Assembly: GCA_002316805.1 (NCBI GenBank) | Contig: DCEF01000006.1 | Location: 1 to 52,939 of the forward strand | Length of the DNA stretch: 52,939 bases | Source of the DNA: Ruminococcaceae bacterium UBA1036 | GTDB lineage: Bacteria > Bacillota > Clostridia > Oscillospirales > Acutalibacteraceae | Reading direction: 5' to 3' | Shown: positions 8,695 through 16,169 of the stretch, one piece after another | Numbering within the stretch: position 1 is the first letter of the stretch | Layout of the letters: every line of letters starts with the position of its first letter | Translations under genes and position numbers: made by a program | The notes under the pieces: generated by a model | Databases searched by the model: none | The model's input: only the letters and a program-made list of their open reading frames with translations | What the model was told of the DNA's origin: nothing

Positions 8695-9225
8695 ATGATT
8701 AAAGCTGTTCAGTTTTTAAATCAGATTCAGGCTGGCCTTGGCGAAGATGAACGAATGGATATAGAACCACAGTCACAGAGGGGCGCAGTCGGAACAGGTA
8801 TGTTACTCAGGAATATGCTTGTTAGAAAAGGTGCAGATATAGTCGGTACTGTTATTTGCGGAGACCATTATTTTCTTGAAAACAAAGAACAGGCTATGAA
8901 AAAGCTTGGCGAAATGGTTAAAGCACTAAATGCTGATGTAGTTATCTGTGGCCCAGCGCTGAATCATAAGCGATTTGGAGAATGCTGCGGATATTTTGCA
9001 GAATATGTAAGAGATCAGTGCGGTATTCCAGCATTTGCTGCGATGGCTGAAGAAAGCACAGGTACACCTATTTTCCGCAAAAAGGTTTATATAATAAAAA
9101 CGCCGAAAAAAGGCGGCTCAGGCTTGAATATTGCCCTAAGAAAAATGGCAGATTTCGCTGTAAAGCTTGCTTCCAAGGAGAAAATAGGCACACCTGAAGA
9201 GGAGGGGTATTTCTCACAAGATTAA
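8695..9225 (+). CDS. Short GrdB-like protein (glycine/sarcosine/betaine reductase component B family, N-terminal part)
   Basis: Product of 176 residues. From memory of the family it matches the N-terminal region of glycine/betaine/D-proline reductase protein B: VQFLNQIQAGLGEDE near the start, ICGDHYFLEN (Cys55) and CGPALNHKRFGECCG (residues 85-99), corresponding to CGDNYFAEN and AGPAFNAGRYG-ACG in GrdB. The protein ends at a true TAA, and no in-frame TGA that could encode selenocysteine is present, so the reductase half is missing. ATG 8695 starts just after the GH1 stop, with GAGAGGATG overlapping that gene's end. No other reductase component (GrdA, GrdC, GrdD, PrdA) is nearby. A redox role is therefore doubtful; it may act on a PTS-imported compound. 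Family resemblance is fairly sure, function is not. Confidence 0.72.
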   Translation: MIKAVQFLNQIQAGLGEDERMDIEPQSQRGAVGTGMLLRNMLVRKGADIVGTVICGDHYFLENKEQAMKKLGEMVKALNADVVICGPALNHKRFGECCGYFAEYVRDQCGIPAFAAMAEESTGTPIFRKKVYIIKTPKKGGSGLNIALRKMADFAVKLASKEKIGTPEEEGYFSQD

Positions 9226-9278
9226 TAATTGGCTGGAGAAAGTATTGAAATTTAAATTGGATGAAGAAGGGGAAAAAA

Positions 9279-9608
9279 ATGAAAAGAATCTTACTGTTTT
9301 GTACGGCAGGAATGTCAACAAGCCTAATGGTAACAAAGATGAAGGAGTCAGCAGAAAAACGCAATATTAAAGTTTCAATTGATGCTTTTCCGGAAGCACA
9401 AATGGAAAAGCACGTTGACGAAGCCAATGTTATCCTTTTGGGACCACAGATTAGGTATGCTTTTAAGAGGGCGCAAAGGCTTTGCCAGTCGAGAAATATT
9501 CCAGTTGCAATGATTAATGCTATGGATTATGGCGTAATGGATGGGGAGAAAGTTCTTAACCAAGCCTTACAACTTATGAAAGCTCAAGAAGGTGAAAAAA
9601 ATGAGTAA
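9279..9608 (+). CDS. PTS cellobiose-family IIB component (second copy)
   Basis: Second IIB protein, 109 residues, with phosphocysteine loop CTAGMSTSLMVTKM (Cys8) and LLGPQIRYAF. It clearly resembles the IIB at 6898 but has diverged. ATG 9279 was chosen over ATG 9261 because AAGAAGGGG lies seven bases before it and the protein then begins directly with the beta-strand MKRILLFC. Its 3' end overlaps the IIC gene by eight bases, so this copy is translationally coupled to the permease whereas the first copy is coupled to IIA. Confidence 0.93.
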   Translation: MKRILLFCTAGMSTSLMVTKMKESAEKRNIKVSIDAFPEAQMEKHVDEANVILLGPQIRYAFKRAQRLCQSRNIPVAMINAMDYGVMDGEKVLNQALQLMKAQEGEKNE

Positions 9609-10932
9609 GATGGATAAGTTTGAAGACAAAGTAATGCCTGTGGCAGATAAAATTGCAAATAACCGTTATCTGTGCGCTATTCGTGATGGATTTATGCTTG
9701 CAATGCCTCTGCTGATTATAGGAGCTATGTTCCTGCTATTTTCTGCATTGCCAATACCGGGCTATGAAAATTTCATGGCTGGAGTTTTTGGAGCAAATTG
9801 GGCTGATTTCTTTTTAGTCCCGTATCATGCTACAATGGCAATTATGACGATTTTTGTTGTTTTAGGAATATCAAATAGCCTTTCGGAACATTATGAACAG
9901 GATGGCATAAGTACAGCTGTAATTGCACTTGTTTGTTTCTTTGTGCTTACTCCATTCACAACAAATTTCACACCAAAGGGCAGCAGTGCCATTTATAAAG
10001 TTGACAGTGTAATCCCAATGGAATGGATAGGTTCCAAAGGCCTTTTTGTAGGCATGCTTACAGCCATTTTCGCTACTGAAATAGTAAAATCCGTTTACAA
10101 AAAGGGCTGGAGAATTACAATGCCTAAAGGTGTGCCTCCTGCTGTATCAAAAGCCTTTTCGGCATTAATACCGGGTGCTATTGCAATCTCGATTTTTGGC
10201 ATAGTAAGACTGATTTTCTGCTATACACCGTTCCATACGGTTCACAATTTGATCTTTACGATTCTGCAGGTTCCGCTTACTTCTCTGGGAGACAGCCTTG
10301 GCGCAACAATAGTCGCGAATTTCTTTGTAAGCCTGTTCTGGATATTTGGCATCTCGGGAGCAGATGTTGTGGAAGCTGTAATGAATCCTATTTGGCTTGC
10401 ACTTTCTGCAGACAATCTTGCTGCCTACAGTAAAGGGGTAGCGCTGCCGCATGTTGTTACACAGCAGTTTGTCCAGATTTACACATGGGTTGGTGGATCA
10501 GGATGCACTTTGGCACTTTGCATTGCTCTTTTAACAGTGTGCAAGTCGCAGCAATGTAAAAAAATCGGTCAGCTTGGGATCCTGCCGGGCCTTTTCAACA
10601 TAAATGAGCCTGTTACCTTTGGCCTTCCAATTGTTTTGAATCCGGTTTTGGCCATACCGTTTATTGCCACGCCAATTGTCGAATCCATCATAACATATGT
10701 TTGCATGGCGGGTGGCATTGTTCCAGCACCTAATGGCGTTATTATTCCTTGGACGACACCGGTAATCATTGGTGGCCTCTTGGTTTCTGGATGGCAGGGA
10801 GCAGTCCTTCAGGCAATTGAGCTTGTTATTGCATTTTTGATTTACCTGCCATTTATTAAAATTGTTGACAGGCAGTACTGCGAGCAGGAGAAAACTGCAA
10901 ACCAGGCAGAAGGTGCGCAGGAAAACGCATAA
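9601..10932 (+). CDS. PTS cellobiose/lactose-family IIC permease
   Basis: Integral membrane permease of 443 residues with many hydrophobic segments, which carries the sugar across the membrane during phosphorylation. The family motif NEPVTFGLPIVLNP is present about three quarters along, and the N terminus (MDKFEDKVMPVADKIANNRY) is characteristic of CelB/LacE-type IIC. ATG 9601 is preceded by AAGAAGG at eight bases; an in-frame GTG nine bases upstream is less likely. It is the only IIC for the two IIB copies and one IIA of the operon. Confidence 0.95.
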   Translation: MSKMDKFEDKVMPVADKIANNRYLCAIRDGFMLAMPLLIIGAMFLLFSALPIPGYENFMAGVFGANWADFFLVPYHATMAIMTIFVVLGISNSLSEHYEQDGISTAVIALVCFFVLTPFTTNFTPKGSSAIYKVDSVIPMEWIGSKGLFVGMLTAIFATEIVKSVYKKGWRITMPKGVPPAVSKAFSALIPGAIAISIFGIVRLIFCYTPFHTVHNLIFTILQVPLTSLGDSLGATIVANFFVSLFWIFGISGADVVEAVMNPIWLALSADNLAAYSKGVALPHVVTQQFVQIYTWVGGSGCTLALCIALLTVCKSQQCKKIGQLGILPGLFNINEPVTFGLPIVLNPVLAIPFIATPIVESIITYVCMAGGIVPAPNGVIIPWTTPVIIGGLLVSGWQGAVLQAIELVIAFLIYLPFIKIVDRQYCEQEKTANQAEGAQENA

Positions 10933-10965
10933 AGTTTTTAAACATAAAATTTATGGAGGCTGCTT

Positions 10966-12054
10966 ATGCGACAAATTGGATTTTCTATTTATCCAGCACA
11001 CACGTCAACAGAAAAAAACCTTGCTTATATAGATTTGGCGAATAAATACAATTTTAAAAGAATTTTTACTTGCCTCCTTTCAGTAAAGGGTGACAGGGAA
11101 AAAATACTTGCTGAATTCAAAAAAACCATAGCATATGCAAATAAGTATAACATGAAAGTCATTGCCGATATTAATCCCGAAGTCTTCAAAGAACTCGGGG
11201 TTGATTACAGTAATCTTGGCATTTTCAAGAATATGGGGCTTTATGGCATAAGGCTTGACAACGGCTTTTCAGGTAAAGAAGAATCAGCCATGTCATACAA
11301 TAAATACGGGCTGAAAATCGAACTGAACATGAGCGCTGGAACCAAATATGTTGATAATATTTTCAGTTACCAGCCAAATTCCGAAAACATTTTTGGATGC
11401 CATAATTTCTATCCCCACAAGTATTCGGGTATTGGCTATGACCATTTTATGAAATGCAACAGGCAGTTTAAAAATTATGGCATACGTACGGCAGCATTTG
11501 TTTCATCTGCAACAGCCCAGTTTGGTCCATGGCCTGTTAGCGAAGGCCTCTGTACTCTTGAAGATGACAGGAATCTGCCAATTGATACGCAGGCAAAGCA
11601 CCTGTTTGCATCAGGATTAATTGATGATGTATTAATCGCTAACGCTTTTGCAAGTGAGGATGAAATGAAGGCTCTAAGCCAGATTAATCCTTACCGCATG
11701 TCATTTAAAGTCCATTTGGTAAAAGGAATTTCCAATCTTGAACGTAGCATTATTTTAGACCATGTACATAATAATCGCGGCGATATTTCCGACTACATAA
11801 TAAGGTCTTGCGGCAGCAGGGTTGAAGATCCAGGCAGCGAATATAAACCGTTCAATACAGTGGATATAAAACGAGGCGATATTACAATCGATAATTGTTT
11901 ATATAAGCACTACACAGGAGAATTGCAAATCGCTTTAAAAGACAGAAAAAATTGCGGCAATACGAATGTTGTTGGACGGATTGATGACAACGAGATTTTC
12001 CTGCTTGACTATTTAAAACCCTGGCAGCCATTTACTTTTGTTGAAATGAAATAA
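10966..12054 (+). CDS. MupG/DUF871-family TIM-barrel protein (putative phospho-glycosidase)
   Basis: Product of 362 residues starting MRQIGFSIYPAHTS with clear TIM-barrel N-terminal strands (FKRIFTCLLSV, MKVIADINPE, YGIRLDNGFSG) and the SFKVHLVKG region and small C-terminal beta domain of the DUF871 family. A member in Staphylococcus aureus, MupG, is an intracellular 6-phospho-N-acetylmuramidase that cleaves MurNAc-6P-GlcNAc. Others of the family commonly sit beside cellobiose-type PTS genes, as here. An ATGGAGG ribosome site precedes ATG 10966. With the GH1 enzyme it gives the operon two candidate hydrolases, so the substrate may be an unusual phosphorylated disaccharide or glycoconjugate. 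Confidence 0.85.
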   Translation: MRQIGFSIYPAHTSTEKNLAYIDLANKYNFKRIFTCLLSVKGDREKILAEFKKTIAYANKYNMKVIADINPEVFKELGVDYSNLGIFKNMGLYGIRLDNGFSGKEESAMSYNKYGLKIELNMSAGTKYVDNIFSYQPNSENIFGCHNFYPHKYSGIGYDHFMKCNRQFKNYGIRTAAFVSSATAQFGPWPVSEGLCTLEDDRNLPIDTQAKHLFASGLIDDVLIANAFASEDEMKALSQINPYRMSFKVHLVKGISNLERSIILDHVHNNRGDISDYIIRSCGSRVEDPGSEYKPFNTVDIKRGDITIDNCLYKHYTGELQIALKDRKNCGNTNVVGRIDDNEIFLLDYLKPWQPFTFVEMK

Positions 12055-12102
12055 TTACTGTATTTGCGTTATACTATAGATCTTTTTACAGGAGGCAAAA
12101 TT

Positions 12103-13302
12103 TTGCTTACAAAAGACAAACTTCTCTCCGCAAAGAAAACGTTGCAAGGAATCGCCTGTAAAACAAATTTGTCACAGGCCTCTGGAATCAGCAGCCAAAA
12201 TAATGTTTTTCTCAAAGAAGAGAATCTTCAAAAAACAGGTTCTTTTAAACTCCGCGGCGCCTATAACAAAATTTCTTCGCTGACAAAAGAGGAATGTGAA
12301 AGAGGTGTGGTTGCCTGCTCCGCGGGCAATCATGCGCAAGGCGTGGCTTTTGCTGCATCGCGAAAGCATATAAAGGCTACTATCTGTATTCCATCATGCG
12401 CTCCAATTTCTAAAATAGAAAAAACAAGAAGCTATGGCGCGGAAGTATGCCTGGTAGATGGTGTGTACGACGATGCTTACGCAAAAGCGTGCGCCATACA
12501 GAAAGAAAGCGGAGCCGTCATGATCCATCCGTTCGACGACGATGACGTAATTGCTGGACAGGGCACCGTAGGACTTGAAATTTTGGAACAGCTGCCTGAT
12601 GTAGATGCTGTTATTGTACCGGTTGGCGGTGGAGGCCTAATTTCTGGTGTGGCCTTTGCAATAAAGATGCTAAAACCCAGCTGCAAAGTTCTTGGTGTTC
12701 AGGCAAGTGGTGCACCGGGAATGGTGCATGCGTTAAAAGTAAGCAAAATAGAAGCTTTAGATAATGTCTCCACTTTGGCAGATGGTATCGCAGTAAAATG
12801 CCCTGGTAAGCTGACATACGAATACTGCAGGAAATATGTGGATGATATTACAACAGTTACTGATGACGAAATCGCAATGGCAATTCTATACTTAATCGAA
12901 GAACAAAAAATCGTAGCTGAAGGCGCAGGGGCAGCTTCTGTTGCAACAATGCTCTTCAACAAATTCAATCTGCATGGGAAAAATGTTGCCTGCGTTGTTT
13001 CAGGCGGGAACATCGATGTTACTGCACTTTCGAGAATTATTGATCTCGGGTTGATGAATCGAGGCCGGTTAGGGCAAATATTAATTAAGATGGCAGATAA
13101 GCCTGGCGAAATAGAGAGAATATCATCAATTATTTCTAAATTTGGCGGCAATATTATTAGCATATACCATGACAGGAATTCAACGGCGCTTGATATTCAT
13201 TCGTGCTTCCTTTCTGTCTGCATTGAAGTTAAGGACTCGAAAAATTATAAGCAAATATGCGATGCCATCACGCAGGCAGGATATGTCATCATTTCAAAAT
13301 AA
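12103..13302 (+). CDS. Threonine ammonia-lyase (threonine dehydratase) with C-terminal ACT domain
   Basis: PLP enzyme converting threonine to 2-oxobutanoate and ammonia (and serine to pyruvate). The PLP lysine is in TGSFKLRGAYNKI, the phosphate-binding loop in PVGGGGLISG, and the C-terminal 80 or so residues form an ACT domain (MADKPGEIERISSIISKFGG). The product is 399 residues from TTG 12103, preceded by AGGAGGC at seven bases; an in-frame upstream TTG at 12064 has no such site. The length and single ACT domain match the catabolic/short-biosynthetic class (TdcB/IlvA). It follows the MupG-like gene by 48 bp with no terminator seen, so it is probably in the sigma-54 operon. That is unusual for a sugar operon. 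Confidence 0.93.
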   Translation: MLTKDKLLSAKKTLQGIACKTNLSQASGISSQNNVFLKEENLQKTGSFKLRGAYNKISSLTKEECERGVVACSAGNHAQGVAFAASRKHIKATICIPSCAPISKIEKTRSYGAEVCLVDGVYDDAYAKACAIQKESGAVMIHPFDDDDVIAGQGTVGLEILEQLPDVDAVIVPVGGGGLISGVAFAIKMLKPSCKVLGVQASGAPGMVHALKVSKIEALDNVSTLADGIAVKCPGKLTYEYCRKYVDDITTVTDDEIAMAILYLIEEQKIVAEGAGAASVATMLFNKFNLHGKNVACVVSGGNIDVTALSRIIDLGLMNRGRLGQILIKMADKPGEIERISSIISKFGGNIISIYHDRNSTALDIHSCFLSVCIEVKDSKNYKQICDAITQAGYVIISK

Positions 13303-13331
13303 CGAACAGTGAAAGGAGATATAAAATTTAT

Positions 13332-13706
13332 ATGATTAAATCAGTTTATACTAAAGATGCACCAGCTGCCATTGGGCCATATTCGCAGGCAATCCAATGT
13401 GGTAACATGGTCTTTCTCAGTGGCCAGATTCCTATTATCCCTGAAACAGGCAAGCTTGTTGAAGGCAATATTGTGCAGCAGACTGAACAGGTTATGAAAA
13501 ACATAAAAAACATCCTTAGTGCGGCAGGAACGGATTTTACTAAAGTTATAAAAACGACATGCTTTCTTGCCGATATCAATGATTTTGATGCTTTTAACAG
13601 TGTATATGGAAAATATTTAACCAGTAAACCAGCGCGTTCTTGTGTTTCAGTGAAAGCACTTCCAAAAGGAGCTCTTGTAGAAGTTGAAGCGGTAGCTGCT
13701 TTATAA
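13332..13706 (+). CDS. ridA: RidA family 2-iminobutanoate/2-iminopropanoate deaminase
   Basis: Small trimeric enzyme (124 residues) that hydrolyses the reactive enamine/imine intermediates released by threonine or serine dehydratases. Seen: APAAIGPYSQAI, VFLSGQIP, KTTCFLADINDF and the C-terminal arginine motif PARSCVSVKALPKGALVEVE. ATG 13332 is preceded by GAAAGGAGAT. It starts 29 bp after the threonine ammonia-lyase, a functional pair because that enzyme makes the substrate of RidA. It is the last gene of the PTS operon, before three hairpins. Confidence 0.96.
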   Translation: MIKSVYTKDAPAAIGPYSQAIQCGNMVFLSGQIPIIPETGKLVEGNIVQQTEQVMKNIKNILSAAGTDFTKVIKTTCFLADINDFDAFNSVYGKYLTSKPARSCVSVKALPKGALVEVEAVAAL

Positions 13707-13770
13707 GGAGCTTTTAAATTATTGCTGGCATATCTGGTTTGAAAAAATCCAGCGGAAACATTGTTTCCTA

Positions 13771-13802
13771 TATGGACGGCTATTGTCTAATGGCCGTCCA
13801 TA
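13771..13802 (+). terminator. Hairpin after ridA, likely end of the PTS operon
   Basis: TATGGACGGC (13771-13780) pairs perfectly with GCCGTCCATA (13793-13802) around a 12-base loop, followed by TTTGTATT. The T tract is weak, but the position 65 bp after ridA fits an operon end. Confidence 0.65.
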
Positions 13803-13809
13803 TTTGTAT

Positions 13810-13844
13810 TAATGAAGCCACTCGCAAAGCGAGTGGCTTCATTA
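13810..13844. terminator. 16-bp perfect hairpin
   Basis: TAATGAAGCCACTCGC (13810-13825), loop AAA, then the exact complement to 13844. A run of A follows on the plus strand and no T run lies on either side, so it is not a classical terminator for the plus strand. The core ACTCGC-AAA-GCGAGT recurs in a similar form at 42265-42279. Confidence 0.55.
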
Positions 13845-13857
13845 AAAAAACATAAAG

Positions 13858-13890
13858 AGGCCGGTAACCTGCATGGTTACCGGCCTTTTT
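13858..13890. terminator. Bidirectional terminator between ridA and tRNA-Thr
   Basis: AGGCCGGTAACC (13858-13869) pairs with GGTTACCGGCCT (13875-13886) around TGCAT. A T run follows on the plus strand (13886-13890). On the minus strand the hairpin is followed by CTTTATGTTTTTTT, so it would also stop the tRNA transcript. Confidence 0.85.
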
Positions 13891-13891
13891 A

Positions 13892-13967
13892 TGGAGCTAC
13901 TGGTCCGACTCGAACGGACGACCTGCGCATTACGAATGCGCTGCTCTACCAACTGAGCCACAGTAGC
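13892..13967 (-). tRNA. tRNA-Thr (anticodon CGT)
   Basis: Read on the minus strand, the gene begins GCTACTGTGGCTCAG and ends with CAGTAGC, T discriminator and an encoded CCA (13892-13894). The seven-base acceptor stem GCTACTG/CAGTAGC pairs fully. The anticodon arm GCGCA-TTCGTAA-TGCGC shows anticodon CGT, reading ACG threonine codons. The T arm carries GTTCGAGTC. It is a single gene with its own promoter and terminator. Confidence 0.96.
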
Positions 13968-13988
13968 ATTTCCAGCACTCTTCTATTT

Positions 13989-14017
13989 AGTATACTAAAT
14001 AAAATGGCTTTCGTCAA
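13989..14017 (-). promoter_or_regulatory. Sigma-A promoter of tRNA-Thr
   Basis: On the minus strand TTGACG (14017-14012), a 17-bp spacer and TATACT (13994-13989). The -10 ends about 20 bases before the tRNA 5' end. Near-consensus elements and ideal spacing. Confidence 0.85.
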
Positions 14018-14390
14018 GTCTTTTATAGGTGGTCAATATAAGAATGTTACAGAAATGTATTAACAAATTGGACGGTAACTGTAAGTTAAATTCCAACATA
14101 GTATAATGTGTGTTTGAATGTATGGCCATACGTAATATCTGATGCTGATGGAAAAAATTCAGCATTGCAAAGAATTAAATATGCCTTTTAAACGGGAAGC
14201 CTACAGAATTGGCCCGACTTTTTGGGGCGTGATGCTCCCGGGAGAAAAGTCCGCAAAAGAACTCATACACAAAATAGAAAAATATGATTCTGACAAGATA
14301 CATACCATATCTCTTGAAATTTTCCCGTACCATATTATAATAAAAATAATTGGAACATATCAGGTAATAGAAGATGATTGGAGATGTACC

Positions 14391-15236
14391 ATGTCTATAG
14401 GACTTGTGCTTGAAGGCGGTGGAACGCGCGGGTGGTATACAGGCGGTGTGCTTACCGTGCTCCATGAGGAAGGAATCCATTTTTCAACTGTGTATGGTGT
14501 GTCTGCCGGTGCTATGAATGCACTCGCTTATATTTCCGGGCAAATCAACCAGAATACTGCGACAGCATATATGAAGAACATGACGGATGAACGCTATATG
14601 GGAATTAGGAACTTGCATAAGACGGGCTCATTTTTTAATTTTGACTTTATGCTTAAAGAGCAGCCTCACACGATTCCATTTGATTATGATACATTCTTTA
14701 ATTCGCCTGTGAGGCTTGAAGTGGGTACAACGGACATTGAGACAGGCCAATCAGTTTATTTCAGCAAAAAAGAAATGGATGATGACTTTACACCTGTGCG
14801 GGCATCGTGCTCACTGCCGTTAATTGCAAACATTGTAAAATATAAAGGGCATTTGCTGCTTGACGGTGGCTGCTCTGAACCTATACCGATTGAGCGCTCA
14901 ATAAAGGACGGAAATAAAAAAAATATCATTGTCCTCACACAGGACGTTTCATACCATGAAAAGCCCGGACATGGCCTGTCTTATTTAATGCTGTGCATAA
15001 AGTACAGACGCTACCCAAACTTCATGCGTTTAATGAAGAATCATTCCGAGATTTATAACAGCGAAGCAAATTTATGCATGGAGCTTGAAAAGGAAGGTAA
15101 GGCTATAGTAATACGCCCAAGCATTCCTGTTGAACTCCGCCGCTATAACGACACGGAAATGCTGTTCAAGATATACCGTATGGGAATGGATGACTGCAGG
15201 AAAAAGCTGCCGCAGATAAAACAGTTTACTGCGTAA
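14391..15236 (+). CDS. Patatin-like phospholipase family protein
   Basis: Predicted serine lipase/acyl hydrolase of 281 residues. Seen: the oxyanion loop EGGGTRG (about residues 8-14), the nucleophile elbow GVSAGA and the catalytic aspartate in LLLDGGCSEPIP, so the Ser-Asp dyad is intact. The composition resembles the bacterial RssA/YjjU group. ATG 14391 follows TTGGAGA and gives the usual start MSIGLVLEGGG. The frame stays open upstream to ATG 14142, adding 83 residues with coding-like composition but no recognised domain, so a longer form cannot be excluded. A TATAAT at 14102-14107 without a good -35 could serve either form. Substrate unknown. Confidence 0.88.
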   Translation: MSIGLVLEGGGTRGWYTGGVLTVLHEEGIHFSTVYGVSAGAMNALAYISGQINQNTATAYMKNMTDERYMGIRNLHKTGSFFNFDFMLKEQPHTIPFDYDTFFNSPVRLEVGTTDIETGQSVYFSKKEMDDDFTPVRASCSLPLIANIVKYKGHLLLDGGCSEPIPIERSIKDGNKKNIIVLTQDVSYHEKPGHGLSYLMLCIKYRRYPNFMRLMKNHSEIYNSEANLCMELEKEGKAIVIRPSIPVELRRYNDTEMLFKIYRMGMDDCRKKLPQIKQFTA

Positions 15237-15254
15237 AAAATACATATTTAAAAT

Positions 15255-15304
15255 ATACGCCTTGAAATGGTTTTTAAAGCCAAATCAAGGCGTATGTCTT
15301 TTTT
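15255..15304 (+). terminator. Intrinsic terminator of the patatin gene
   Basis: ATACGCCTTGA (15255-15265) pairs with TCAAGGCGTAT (15285-15295) around a 19-base loop and is followed by GTCTTTTTT. Confidence 0.85.
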
Positions 15305-15488
15305 GAAATCGGCTGCTGTGATTCCTTTTGTAGTATAGGCTTTAACTGGCTTATGCGCAATGATATACTATTTATTGCGTAGGAAAATTTCACTGCCCTT
15401 TAATGCGCTTTCAGTTGTGTTTGTCTGGGGCATTGATAAATAAAAACCATTTTTCCACGGATTCACTGTTGCTTTGGGGAGAAGAATA

Positions 15489-16166
15489 ATGCTGAAAGAT
15501 GAAGATTTAAAATTTATATTGCATTGCCTGCCATTTTTGAGGCACATTGATAAATCTGACCTTGACATAGTTTGCAGCGGGTGCTCAAAGTCCATACTCC
15601 AGCCAGGCGAAATTATTATGAATGCAGAAAAGGAGTGCCGCGGAATAGTTGCCGTAAACAGCGGCCAGCTCAGGGCATATTTTGAGTCGGAAGATGGAAA
15701 AGAAATTACGCTTTACAGGCTGCTGCCAAATGATGTCTGCATTCTGACAGCCTCGTGCGTACTGAAAAACATCACGTTTGAAATAACACTCGAAGTGGAA
15801 AAAGAGAGTACCGTCTTTTCTATCCCTGCCAAGATCTGGAGCACGCTTTCGGAAAAGTACAGCTCCGTCAAAGAGTATTCCATTGCCCTTGTGAACAGGC
15901 GCTTTTCAGACGTTATGTGGGTGATGGAACAGATGGTTTCTAAAAACATGGGGCAGCGCGTTGCATCGTTTTTGCTTGAACAGGCTGAGCTGGAACATTC
16001 ACGTACCATTTCCGTTACTCATGAGGAAATAGCTAAAAACCTTGGAACAGCGCGTGAGGTAATCAGCCGCATACTGAAATATCTTGAAAACGACGGGCTC
16101 CTGAAACTGTCACGAGGGAAAATCACATTGACTGATATTGGCAGGTTAAAAAAACTTGGCAGATAA
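15489..16166 (+). CDS. Crp/Fnr family transcriptional regulator
   Basis: Regulator of 225 residues with an N-terminal cyclic-nucleotide-binding-like beta roll (about 15-120) and a C-terminal winged HTH (ISVTHEEIAKNLGTAREVISRIL, DNA recognition helix TAREVISR). Several cysteines occur in the sensor half (CSGC, KECRG, DVCILTASC), but they do not form the N-terminal FNR iron-sulphur motif. ATG 15489 follows GGGGAGAAG; the upstream TTG at 15474 has no good ribosome site. It is convergent with thioredoxin (3 bp between stops), and a redox or oxygen signal is a reasonable guess. Family is certain, the ligand is not known. Confidence 0.93.
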   Translation: MLKDEDLKFILHCLPFLRHIDKSDLDIVCSGCSKSILQPGEIIMNAEKECRGIVAVNSGQLRAYFESEDGKEITLYRLLPNDVCILTASCVLKNITFEITLEVEKESTVFSIPAKIWSTLSEKYSSVKEYSIALVNRRFSDVMWVMEQMVSKNMGQRVASFLLEQAELEHSRTISVTHEEIAKNLGTAREVISRILKYLENDGLLKLSRGKITLTDIGRLKKLGR

Positions 16167-16169
16167 AGC

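Noticed and set aside
8695..9225. A selenocysteine (TGA) read-through in the GrdB-like gene
   Set aside because: The frame ends with TAA, contains no internal TGA, and no SECIS-like hairpin is required to explain the protein.
13812..14063. An 83-codon plus-strand ORF over the tRNA-Thr gene
   Set aside because: Its peptide (TRTDDLRITNALLYQLSHSS) is the well-known translation of the complement of a tRNA gene and carries no independent evidence of coding.
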